Positions 1 through 7,605 of a stretch of DNA of 11,502 nucleotides are shown piece by piece; the first letter of the stretch is position 1, and every line of letters begins with the position of its first letter. The stretch is from NCBI GenBank assembly GCA_025361105.1, contig JANYAW010000394.1, positions 1-11,502 of the forward strand, read 5' to 3'. This DNA is from Rhodocyclaceae bacterium (GTDB lineage: Bacteria; Pseudomonadota; Gammaproteobacteria; Burkholderiales; Rhodocyclaceae). The notes beneath the pieces were generated by a model. It made no database searches. It was given only the letters and a program-made list of their open reading frames with translations, and was not told where the DNA came from. A program made the position numbers and the translations under genes.

Positions 1-1715
1 CGATTGAGCCGGGCGGCATGCCCTCGGCGGCGGAATCGGTTTATGAAGAAGGGCTGAAAATGTCGCCCTTCAAGGTGGTCGAAAACTATGAGTTGAAAAA
101 AGATTTGGTGACGTTTTTGCAAAACTCCACCCGCGAACCCAAGCTGCAATTCGAAGACATGAAAACCAAGCTGTTCGCTTGTCGCCGCATGGAGGAACGG
201 GTGCTGGCGACGATTGAAGAATTTGGTTTGGATGCGGTAATCGTGTCGATGCGCAAAGGTTTGGAAGATTGCAAAGTTGAAGTCGCGCGGCGTATTTCGG
301 AGTGGCCCGATGGTGTGGTGCGCACCATGTGTATCGCCGATTCGACGCTACGCGAAAACGTGATGATCAAAATCCGTTTGGAATTGCGTAAGCAAGGCGA
401 CACATTGATTTGCGATTTTCGTGGCTCCAGCCCGGAGTTTGCCAATCGCTGTAACAACACTTTGATGGCCTCGCTTAAAGGCATGTTGGCGCAACTATTT
501 TTGGTCTTTGTGTGGCCGGATTTGCCGCGCAACCAAGCCGTGTTCGCCCCGATTCAAGTCATGGTCGATCCAAAATCCGCGCTGTGTTCGTCCTACACCA
601 CGCCGAATGCACAAAGCATGATGACGTTTTTCCCGGCCTTCACGGCGATGCAATTGGCGGTGGCGAAATTCATGTACGGCTGCCCGGAAAAATTCTCCAA
701 GTTGGTCGCGCCATGGCACAACATGATTCGCACTTTCATTTACGGCGGCATCACCCAGCACAACGAAATGGTTGGCAACTTGTGCGCCGATTTGAATGGC
801 ATGGGCGGCGGTGCGCGGTCAGATCGCGATGGTGAGCATGCGATTGCACCGATATTCGCGCCGATGGCCGATTTGGGCGAGCAGGAATTGAACGAAGAAG
901 AAGTACCCTTCATCCAAATCGTCAGCAAGAAATTGATGCTCGACAATCAAGCCTTCGGTAAATATCGCGGCGGCCAGGGTTACGAGATGATTGCGTCGAG
1001 CTTGGGCAGCGCGATGTGGGGCTTTATGACTTGTTGCATTGGCTCAAAAATGGGCAGCGTTCCAGGGCTTTTCGGTGGCTATGGCGCACCGACGTATCCG
1101 CTATGCAAAGTCAAAGATGTCGATGTGTTTGACGTGATGAAAACTGATCCACGCAAATTTGATTTTTCCATTGTCGACATCATGAACAAGCAGCCATTTG
1201 CCGGCGCGAGTTACACCACGCATCACACTGGATTGCAATTTGAAATCGCCAAACGCGGTGAGCTTTACATGATTACGCAAGGCGCCGGTGGCGGCTATGG
1301 CGACGTGCTCGAGCGCGATCCGGCGCTGGTGATTAGCGACTTGGAGCAATCATTGATTTCGCACGAAACGGCGCGCGACATTTATCGCATTGTGTATAAC
1401 GCCGACACCTTTTTGTTGGACAAGGACGCCACCGAAAAGGCTCGTGCAGGCGAGCGCGCGGCGCGCAAAAAACGCGGTGTGCCGTTCAAGGAATTCGTTA
1501 AGAAATGGACGACCGCTGAACCACCTGCTGACTTGCCATTCTTTGGTTCGTGGGGTGATGACCGCTCGCAAATTATCGCCGGTCCCTACGGCGGCGTGCC
1601 GCGTGTGGTGATGAGCGCCGATGCAATTCAACCGATATTCATGCCCAACCCGCGTGATGTGCGAATTGCACAGCTGGAGCAAAGGATTAAGGAATTGGAA
1701 CGTGCGAAAACCTGA
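1..1715 (+). CDS. Ketone carboxylase-type alpha subunit (hydantoinase B/AcxB-like), 5' partial
   Basis: The C-terminal part of a hydantoinase B/oxoprolinase-family protein that looks most like the alpha subunit of acetone/acetophenone carboxylases. Those enzymes use ATP to carboxylate a ketone to a beta-keto acid in the cytoplasm, together with a HyuA-type subunit. The frame is open to the window edge (first full codon at 3). About 570 residues are visible, while AcxB-type subunits have roughly 700-800, so the N-terminus lies outside; the Met at 18 is internal. Numbering from that Met, the family-type glycine motifs are RGGQGYE (317-323) and QGAGGGYGD followed by LERDP (421-434). The C-terminus (about 548-562) is a short charged helix with heptad-like Ile/Leu spacing. 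The partner HyuA subunit is presumably upstream. No AcxC-like gamma subunit follows; an acyl-CoA ligase starts 64 nt downstream. The family call is firm, the ketone-carboxylase role probable, the substrate unknown. Confidence 0.85.
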   Translation, partial: IEPGGMPSAAESVYEEGLKMSPFKVVENYELKKDLVTFLQNSTREPKLQFEDMKTKLFACRRMEERVLATIEEFGLDAVIVSMRKGLEDCKVEVARRISEWPDGVVRTMCIADSTLRENVMIKIRLELRKQGDTLICDFRGSSPEFANRCNNTLMASLKGMLAQLFLVFVWPDLPRNQAVFAPIQVMVDPKSALCSSYTTPNAQSMMTFFPAFTAMQLAVAKFMYGCPEKFSKLVAPWHNMIRTFIYGGITQHNEMVGNLCADLNGMGGGARSDRDGEHAIAPIFAPMADLGEQELNEEEVPFIQIVSKKLMLDNQAFGKYRGGQGYEMIASSLGSAMWGFMTCCIGSKMGSVPGLFGGYGAPTYPLCKVKDVDVFDVMKTDPRKFDFSIVDIMNKQPFAGASYTTHHTGLQFEIAKRGELYMITQGAGGGYGDVLERDPALVISDLEQSLISHETARDIYRIVYNADTFLLDKDATEKARAGERAARKKRGVPFKEFVKKWTTAEPPADLPFFGSWGDDRSQIIAGPYGGVPRVVMSADAIQPIFMPNPRDVRIAQLEQRIKELERAKT

Positions 1716-1779
1716 TGTGAATAACGACGGCGTGTCACCAGCACCAACTGGCGAGATTTCCCAAGGCCAAGGTGCCTAG

Positions 1780-3354
1780 GTGAACGTCGCCTTACTCCTC
1801 GCCCGCTCGGGCAAAGTCTTTGCCGAGCGTCCTGCCGTTTACTTGGGCGAGGAGTTGATTTGCACTTACGCCGAACTCGCACATCGCGCGGCTTGCGTCG
1901 GTGCGTATTTGCGCGAGCATGTGGGATTGCAACGCGGTGATCGCGTGGCGATTTTCATGTCCAACATTCCCGAGTATTTGGAAGTGCTCTACGGCGCGTG
2001 GTTTGGCGGTTTGTGTGTAGTGCCTATCAATGCCAAATTGCATCCCAAGGAAGCCGAATACATCATTCGCAACTCCGGCGCGTCGGTGATTTTTTCGTCA
2101 GGCGATTTGGTTGATGGCATCGTACCTTTGCTAACTGAATTGCCCAACACCTGTGTCGTTCTCACGCCCGGCACTGTGGCGTTTGCTGCGATTCATCGGC
2201 ATGCACCGTTGGCAGAGGTAGCACCTGCTGCGCACGACGATTTGGCTTGGCTGTTTTATACCTCCGGTACGACCGGGCGACCCAAGGGTGTGATGCTGAC
2301 CCATGGCAATTTGCAGGCAATGATTTCTTGCATGTTCACTGATGTCGATCAACCATCGGCAGAAGACAGCGTGGTCTATGCCGCGCCGATTTCGCATGGT
2401 GCGGGGATGTTGAATTTTCCGCATGTGATTGTCGGCGCAAGTCATATCGTCCCCATCTCAGGTGGATTTGATCCGGCCGAATTGATGAGTTTGTCGATGA
2501 CACGCCGACACCTGTCGATGTTCGCCGCGCCGACCATGGTCAAGCGCTTGGTGGATTACATCGAAAACAGCCATGCCGACCCAAGCGGATTCAAGACGAT
2601 TTTGTACGGCGGGGGACCGATGTATCTGGAAGACATACGCCAAGCCTTGCGCGTGATGGGTAATCGTTTTGTGCAAATTTATGGTCAAGGTGAAAGCCCG
2701 ATGACCATCACTGCCCTGGGGCGCTATCACTTCACCAATGTGAGCCATGCAAATTACGAGCAGCGATTGGCTTCTGTCGGTGTTGCGCAAAATTTGGTCG
2801 AAGTGCGCGTGACCGACAACGACGGAATGCCCTTGACCAACGGCATGACGGGTGAAGTGGTGGTGCGCGGACCCACCGTGATGAAAGGCTACTGGAACAA
2901 CGCTGAAGCCACCGCCAGTGCGATTCGCGACGGCTGGCTTTATACCGGTGACATGGGCAGCTATGACGCGGACGGTTTTCTAACGCTAAAAGATCGCTCC
3001 AAAGACATGATCATCAGCGGCGGCTCCAACATTTATCCGCGCGAAGTCGAGGAAGTTTTGTTGATGCATCCAGGCGTGCATGAAGTCTCAGTGGTCGGGC
3101 GCAAGCACGCGGAGTGGGGCGAAGAAGTCATCGCCTTCGTGGTGACACGCGATGGGCTTGCGCTCAACGCGGCTGAATTGGATACCTTGTGCTTGAAAAA
3201 TATCGCTCGATTCAAGCGGCCCAAGGACTATCGCTTTGTGCAGGAATTGCCCAAGAGCAATTACGGGAAAGTGCTGAAGACGGAACTACGCGCGTGGCTA
3301 AAGAGCGAATTAACGCAATCGACGACTCACGTAATTGAAACGACACATCAATAA
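1780..3354 (+). CDS. AMP-dependent acyl-CoA synthetase/ligase (ANL superfamily)
   Basis: A 524-residue acyl-adenylate-forming enzyme that activates a carboxylic acid with ATP and CoA to an acyl-CoA in the cytoplasm. The family signatures are all present. The P-loop-like motif YTSGTTGRPKG is at 160-170, YGQGE (A5) at 301-305, YTGD (A7) at 388-391, and the hinge/A8 region KDMIISGGSNIYP at 408-420. The C-terminal catalytic-lysine motif is NYGKVLK, with K497 as the likely catalytic residue. The length is normal for medium/long-chain or aryl-CoA ligases. The start is GTG, directly preceded by an in-frame TAG (1777-1779), so no longer start exists; a weak AAGG lies at 1769-1772. Next to a ketone carboxylase-type subunit, it may activate the beta-keto acid product, as benzoylacetate-CoA or acetoacetate-CoA ligases do. 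That substrate is inferred. A fatty-acid or steroid-side-chain ligase remains possible. Confidence 0.93.
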   Translation: MNVALLLARSGKVFAERPAVYLGEELICTYAELAHRAACVGAYLREHVGLQRGDRVAIFMSNIPEYLEVLYGAWFGGLCVVPINAKLHPKEAEYIIRNSGASVIFSSGDLVDGIVPLLTELPNTCVVLTPGTVAFAAIHRHAPLAEVAPAAHDDLAWLFYTSGTTGRPKGVMLTHGNLQAMISCMFTDVDQPSAEDSVVYAAPISHGAGMLNFPHVIVGASHIVPISGGFDPAELMSLSMTRRHLSMFAAPTMVKRLVDYIENSHADPSGFKTILYGGGPMYLEDIRQALRVMGNRFVQIYGQGESPMTITALGRYHFTNVSHANYEQRLASVGVAQNLVEVRVTDNDGMPLTNGMTGEVVVRGPTVMKGYWNNAEATASAIRDGWLYTGDMGSYDADGFLTLKDRSKDMIISGGSNIYPREVEEVLLMHPGVHEVSVVGRKHAEWGEEVIAFVVTRDGLALNAAELDTLCLKNIARFKRPKDYRFVQELPKSNYGKVLKTELRAWLKSELTQSTTHVIETTHQ

Positions 3355-3358
3355 AAAA

Positions 3359-4228
3359 ATGAGTGATTTCATCAACCAACGCCCTGCTGATGCGCCATTG
3401 CTGTGGATAGATTCCACCGCCTATACGGCGCGCTTGCTTGAAGGAGGCAGCGCGCCGTGGTTGGATGTGGCGAATTTTTTGGCGTGGCAGCGTAAGGCGC
3501 AAGGCCTGGTGCGCTCGGATGTCATCACGCTGCCGGTGGCCGCTGTGGTCTCGGCGTTGCTCGAAAAATCACCAAGCCTGCGTGATGCGATGGCAGCAAA
3601 GCCGCGCGCGCAATTCGCTCTGAAAACCTTGCTGGCAGACGAGACTTTGCGTGCACATTTGTCGGAATTGCTGGCGGGTTTGCGTGCTTGTTTTGTCGGT
3701 GCTCCACTGGTGTTGCAAATACCCTCGCCGCGCGCGTGGGTTGTGCAAAGTTACGTGCAGGCGCATGGCAATGCGGATGACATCACGGTTGACGAAGAAC
3801 TGGTCGATGCTGCGGCGATGTATGTTGCCGATTTCTTGCGCACCTTCAGCGAAGCCGGTGTTGATGGATTGTTGCTGGTCGAAGCGAGCGCCGACATGCC
3901 GCAAGCCACTGCAGAACTCGAATGGTATCGACCGGTGTTCAATGTGGCGGCGCATTATCGTTGGCAGCTTGGCGTGAAATTTCCCGCCGACGCAAATACT
4001 GCCATGACGCTGGAAGCCACCGACGACATCGCGTTTTTTGTCGCGTCGGTGAGCGGCGCGAAAGGACAACTGACACCCGCATCGTATTGGGTCAGCGGCA
4101 TTCGTCCAACGTGTAGCGAGACGCAGTTTCATTACGCCGACATCCCCGTCGAGGCCAACCCTGAAACCGTGCTGGATCGTTTGACAGCACTGCGGCAAAC
4201 CGCCGAGCTGACGACGACAGGAGACTGA
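3359..4228 (+). CDS. Uncharacterised protein, possibly URO-D/MetE-like TIM barrel
   Basis: I do not recognise this 289-residue protein with certainty. It is soluble, with no signal peptide or membrane segment. Alternating helix/strand blocks such as PLVLQIPSP (116-124) and ADFLRTFSEAGVDGLLLVEA (157-176) recall URO-D or cobalamin-independent methionine-synthase-type TIM barrels, which handle decarboxylation or methyl/corrinoid transfer. No zinc-binding His-x-Cys motif of the methyltransferases is visible, so chemistry cannot be assigned. The start chosen is ATG 3359, 4 nt after the ligase stop. A TTG at 3335 in the same frame would overlap the ligase by 20 nt. Neither start has a clear Shine-Dalgarno, which suggests translational coupling to the ligase. 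The stop lies 1 nt before the SDR start, so the gene is embedded in the operon and probably serves the same pathway. It is a real gene because spacing and coding character fit; its function is open. Confidence 0.8.
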   Translation: MSDFINQRPADAPLLWIDSTAYTARLLEGGSAPWLDVANFLAWQRKAQGLVRSDVITLPVAAVVSALLEKSPSLRDAMAAKPRAQFALKTLLADETLRAHLSELLAGLRACFVGAPLVLQIPSPRAWVVQSYVQAHGNADDITVDEELVDAAAMYVADFLRTFSEAGVDGLLLVEASADMPQATAELEWYRPVFNVAAHYRWQLGVKFPADANTAMTLEATDDIAFFVASVSGAKGQLTPASYWVSGIRPTCSETQFHYADIPVEANPETVLDRLTALRQTAELTTTGD

Positions 4229-4229
4229 A

Positions 4230-5024
4230 ATGAGTAACGTGAAAAAAATATCGACACGATTCGACGGCAAGGTAGTGATGGTCACCGGCGCGGCCAGCGG
4301 CATCGGTTTGGCCTGCGTCGAAAGGTTTTTATCCGAAGGCGCGGCGGTGATGTTGACTGACATCGACGGTGCCAATCTCTCAAGTGTTACCACCCGCCTG
4401 CGTAGCGATGGTTACGTGGTCAGCAGCGCGATACATGACGCAGGCAATGAAGGCGCTTGGCGCACGGCAATGCAGGCATTGATGACATGGCGTGGCAAGC
4501 TTGACGTGTTGGTGAACAACGCTGGTATTGCCGCGCCGGGCAGCGTCGAAGACGAGACACTGGAAGGCTGGCGTAAGACCATGGCAGTGAATTTGGACGG
4601 CGTATTTTTGGGCACACAACAGGCCATCGCATTGATGAAGCAATCCGGCGGATCGATTATCAATATTTCATCCATCGAGGGCATTATCGGCGAGCCATTG
4701 ATTGCGGCGTACAACGCCAGCAAGGGGGGAGTGCGCATTTTCACCAAATCGGCCGCATTGCACTGCATGAATCAGGGCTACCCGATTCGCATTAACTCGG
4801 TTCACCCGGGCTTTGTTGAGACGGCGATGGTCGGCGGTTTCATGATCGCGTTAGGTGACCAAGCCGCCGCCGCATTCCAAGCGGATTTGATGCCTCGAAT
4901 TCCAATGAAACGTCTGGCGCAAGCCAGCGAAATTGCCAGCACGGTGGCGTTTTTGGCATCCGAGGATGCGAGCTACATGACAGGTTCGGAATTGGTGGTG
5001 GATGGAGGCTATACGGCTCGATAG
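4230..5024 (+). CDS. Short-chain dehydrogenase/reductase (classical SDR)
   Basis: A 264-residue classical SDR that interconverts a secondary alcohol and a ketone using NAD(P)(H) in the cytoplasm. The cofactor motif TGAASGIG is at 19-26. Acidic Asp44 after beta-2 favours NAD over NADP, NNAG is at 96-99, and the catalytic tetrad is N121, S148, Y161 and K165 (YNASK). The C-terminal stretch ending GSELVVDGGYTAR is typical of the family. The ATG follows an AGGAG (4219-4223) at 6 nt spacing, and that site lies inside the end of the preceding gene, 1 nt away, so the two are co-translated. In the ketone-carboxylation scheme it would oxidise a secondary alcohol to the ketone substrate, as 1-phenylethanol dehydrogenase does ahead of acetophenone carboxylase. 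SDR sequence does not predict substrate, so a hydroxysteroid, cyclohexanol or 3-hydroxyacyl role is equally allowed. It is the last gene before a 112-nt gap, with no clear terminator after it. Confidence 0.94.
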   Translation: MSNVKKISTRFDGKVVMVTGAASGIGLACVERFLSEGAAVMLTDIDGANLSSVTTRLRSDGYVVSSAIHDAGNEGAWRTAMQALMTWRGKLDVLVNNAGIAAPGSVEDETLEGWRKTMAVNLDGVFLGTQQAIALMKQSGGSIINISSIEGIIGEPLIAAYNASKGGVRIFTKSAALHCMNQGYPIRINSVHPGFVETAMVGGFMIALGDQAAAAFQADLMPRIPMKRLAQASEIASTVAFLASEDASYMTGSELVVDGGYTAR

Positions 5025-5030
5025 TTTTGT

Positions 5031-5050
5031 TGCTCAGCGTTGCTCAGTGT
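5031..5050 (+). repeat. 10-bp tandem repeat after the SDR gene
   Basis: Two adjacent copies of TGCTCAG(C/T)GT, at 5031-5040 and 5041-5050, differ at one base. They begin 6 nt after the SDR stop and lie 17 nt before the 16-bp palindrome. They could be half-sites of a regulatory element or a local slippage duplication. The sequence alone does not decide. Confidence 0.5.
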
Positions 5051-5067
5051 TGTATTGGCACGACTAA

Positions 5068-5083
5068 CTACCCTCGAGGGTAG
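5068..5083. promoter_or_regulatory. Perfect 16-bp palindrome, candidate operator of the envelope operon
   Basis: CTACCCTCGAGGGTAG is a perfect 16-bp inverted repeat with no spacer, about 54 nt upstream of the transporter start. A TTGGCA at 5055-5060 could be a -35 element just before it, but no -10 hexamer stands at good spacing, so the promoter is not defined. The gapless symmetry and the position in the only sizeable gap between the catabolic and envelope blocks fit a dimeric regulator site. It could also form a 6-bp stem with a 4-nt loop in RNA, but no T-run follows, so it is not an intrinsic terminator. The regulator is unknown and no regulator gene is in the window. Confidence 0.55.
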
Positions 5084-5125
5084 GGATAGGTAAGACGTAA
5101 TTTTGTAAGTTGGAAAAATAATAAT

Positions 5126-5131
5126 AGGGGA
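5126..5131 (+). promoter_or_regulatory. Ribosome binding site that fixes a TTG start
   Basis: AGGGGA lies 5 nt before the TTG at 5137. An in-frame TAG at 5125-5127 overlaps the first bases of this site, so translation cannot begin further upstream. This supports the TTG as the real start of the transporter gene. Confidence 0.75.
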
Positions 5132-5136
5132 AAGTT

Positions 5137-7563
5137 TTGGAATCGATACGTCACAAGATTGCACGCATCGCAGTCAGAAATAGTTGGGTGTCGCTGGCGA
5201 TAACGCTGGTCATCACAGCAGTGTTTGGCTATGGCCTGTTGCACGTCGAAGCGAAAACGATTTTTTCTGATTTGTTTCCCAAGACACACCCCTTCGTTCA
5301 GACCTTCAAAGATCATCCGAATTTTGGCAACCCCTTGACCGTTACGATGATGGTCAAGCGCACCGATGGCAAGGATATTTTCCAAGCCGAGACGATGGAC
5401 AAGATTTGGAAAATGTCGCGCGATGTGGATTTGGTACCGGGGGTAGACCACGACCAAATTATCTCGGTGGCGACGGCTAAAGCGCGCTATACGGTGCTCA
5501 CCTCTGACGGGATTTATTCCAATCCCATCATGGACGAAAAAGCGCCAACGACGGATGAGGAATTAACTGAAGTGCGTCGCCGGATTAACGAGTCGCCGGT
5601 GGTGCGCACTTTCCTTGTTTCGCAAGACAGCACAGCCGCCATCATCAATGCCACTTTCATCGAACGGCTAGTGGACTATGGCGTGGTTTTTGAGGGCGTG
5701 CAGGATATCATCAAGAAATACAGTGATGGACAGCATACCGTCTATGTTGCCGGCTGGCCAACATTGACTGGCTGGGTGTATCACTTCGGCTCGGACACGA
5801 TCAAGATTTTTGCGGTGACTTTGAGCTTGATGTTCATTTTTTTGCTGATCGCCATGCGCAACATGGCGGGGGTGTTGACACCCGCTTTAGTCAGCACGTT
5901 TTCGGCGATTTGGGGCTTTGGTTTTGTCGGCTGGATACACAATCCAGTCGAGCCGCTATTGATGGTGGTGCCGTTGCTGCTGATCGCGCGTTCGTTCAGC
6001 CATTCGGTACAAGCAACCGAGCGCTATTACGAATTGTTGGCGGAATGTGGTGACAAGAAAAAAGCAGCCGAAATGTCGCTGGCGGTGATGCTTGCACCTG
6101 GAACTTTAGGTATTTTTACCGACGTGTGCGGCCTGTTATTGGTTGCCTTGGCACCGATTCCAGCGCTGGAGCGATTCTCGTTATTCACCGGATTTTGGGC
6201 GCTGATGCTGGTGCCAACCAGCGTCATCATGACACCGGTGTTGCTCAGTCTTTTGCCCGCGCCGAAGAATGTCGAAAAACTGGTAGGCCACTCAAAAGAA
6301 TCTGGTCTTATCAATAAATTGTTGAATGTTACCTTGACCGGCTTGGCAGGTTTGTCAACTGGCAAGGCGGCAAAAACCACTGCGTTTGTCTTTGTTGTGC
6401 TCGGTGTGATTTCGGTTGCCCTGATGCTGCGTTTGCAAGTGGGCAATCCAGTCGAAGGCAGTAATTTGCTGCGCTACGATTCCGAGTTCAATACGGCAGT
6501 GCGTGAGATCAACAAGAGTTTTCCCGGCGTAATGACGCTGGAAGTGATTTTCGAGGGCAAGGAAGGTCGCATCGTGCGACAAAGCGATACATTGCTGAGC
6601 ATGCGTAACTTGCAGCGTTGTCTGGAAAGCCAGCCACATCCGCCGACCGCGACACTTTCAATGGCTGATTACGCGCCAGAAGCCAACCGATTATTTAACG
6701 GCGGTAATCCAAAATGGTCGCTGATAGATCGTGACGATGCATCGGCATCCGCTGCGGCCAGTGCTTTGTTGCTGGGTACCAGTCCGGTGGCGTTTTCGCA
6801 CATCGCCAACTTTGAACAAACCAACGCCACGGTGTCCTTGTGGTATGCCAACAATAAACAGGAGACCGTCGATTTGGCGCTGGTCGATACGCACCTTTGC
6901 CTCGACGGGATTGGGCTGGATCACAAGAATTTCCGTATCCGTTTGGCGTCCGGCTCGATTGCGCTGCAACAGTCAATCAACGACACGGTAGATAAATATC
7001 AGTGGTACATCATGGCAGGTATCAATCTGGTGATTGCGATTGGTTGCACGCTGGCTTATCGCTCATTTGCCGCAGCGTTGATTTTGCTGGTGCCGGTAAA
7101 TCTGGCCAATATCATGCTGACGGCATATATGGTCATGGCTGGCATGGGTCTGGATGTGAACACTTTGCCAATTCTCGCTATCGGTATCGGTGTCGGTATC
7201 GACTACGGGATTTATATGCTCAGTCGAATCTGTGAAGAGTACAAAGATTGCCAGCACATTGGTGATGCAATCAAGCATTCACTGGTCACCTGCGGCAAAG
7301 CTATTTTGTTTACCGCGCTGTTGATGACCATCGGCATCGTGCCCTGGTACTTCCTCTCCGAGTTGAAATTCTTATCGGATATGGGGTTGTTGTTGTGCGT
7401 CGTTATGACCATCAATATGGTTTTGGCATTAGTGCTGGTTCCGTTGTTGGTCTACCTTTTCAATCCAAAGTTCGTTTCATCCGAGCATCAACTTTTATCC
7501 GAATCTGTGGACGGGTTGCTGGATACCCCTAGCCACGCCGCAGCAAGTCAGGCAGACGCCTGA
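5137..7563 (+). CDS. MMPL/RND-superfamily inner-membrane transporter
   Basis: An 808-residue RND-superfamily permease of the MMPL/HpnN-like type. It has two internal halves, each with one N-terminal helix, a large periplasmic loop and a helix bundle. The first helix is about 16-36, the first periplasmic domain about 37-220, and the first bundle about 221-373. A second entry helix lies at about 413-431, the second periplasmic domain at about 432-620, and the second bundle at about 622-776. The proton-relay-like motif GIGVGIDYGIYM (683-694, with D689/Y690) is in the second half only; the matching place in the first half reads ARSFSHS (284-290), without Asp. Such proteins move lipids, hopanoids or other hydrophobic molecules with proton-motive force, and no tripartite adaptor gene is visible. 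The start is TTG with a strong ribosome site. It heads a cassette with DUF1329, YCF48-like and DUF1302 genes. Family is certain; cargo and direction are unknown. Confidence 0.92.
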   Translation: MESIRHKIARIAVRNSWVSLAITLVITAVFGYGLLHVEAKTIFSDLFPKTHPFVQTFKDHPNFGNPLTVTMMVKRTDGKDIFQAETMDKIWKMSRDVDLVPGVDHDQIISVATAKARYTVLTSDGIYSNPIMDEKAPTTDEELTEVRRRINESPVVRTFLVSQDSTAAIINATFIERLVDYGVVFEGVQDIIKKYSDGQHTVYVAGWPTLTGWVYHFGSDTIKIFAVTLSLMFIFLLIAMRNMAGVLTPALVSTFSAIWGFGFVGWIHNPVEPLLMVVPLLLIARSFSHSVQATERYYELLAECGDKKKAAEMSLAVMLAPGTLGIFTDVCGLLLVALAPIPALERFSLFTGFWALMLVPTSVIMTPVLLSLLPAPKNVEKLVGHSKESGLINKLLNVTLTGLAGLSTGKAAKTTAFVFVVLGVISVALMLRLQVGNPVEGSNLLRYDSEFNTAVREINKSFPGVMTLEVIFEGKEGRIVRQSDTLLSMRNLQRCLESQPHPPTATLSMADYAPEANRLFNGGNPKWSLIDRDDASASAAASALLLGTSPVAFSHIANFEQTNATVSLWYANNKQETVDLALVDTHLCLDGIGLDHKNFRIRLASGSIALQQSINDTVDKYQWYIMAGINLVIAIGCTLAYRSFAAALILLVPVNLANIMLTAYMVMAGMGLDVNTLPILAIGIGVGIDYGIYMLSRICEEYKDCQHIGDAIKHSLVTCGKAILFTALLMTIGIVPWYFLSELKFLSDMGLLLCVVMTINMVLALVLVPLLVYLFNPKFVSSEHQLLSESVDGLLDTPSHAAASQADA

Positions 7564-7605
7564 AGTAGCTTTTAACTCGAAGTTCATAAACAAGGAGAGA
7601 GCACC

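Noticed and set aside
3335..3358. TTG at 3335 as the start of the unknown gene
   Set aside because: It has no ribosome binding site, overlaps the ligase by 20 nt and adds only eight basic/polar residues; ATG 3359 is simpler. It cannot be fully excluded.
3569..4393. Long reverse-strand open frame of 274 codons across the unknown gene and the SDR start
   Set aside because: It lies antisense to two well-supported, tightly spaced genes, its translation resembles no family, and it spans their junction. It is a shadow of the codon bias on the + strand.
5068..5083. Reading the 16-bp palindrome as an intrinsic terminator of the SDR operon
   Set aside because: No run of T follows the stem, and the structure has only a 6-bp stem in RNA. 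An operator fits better.
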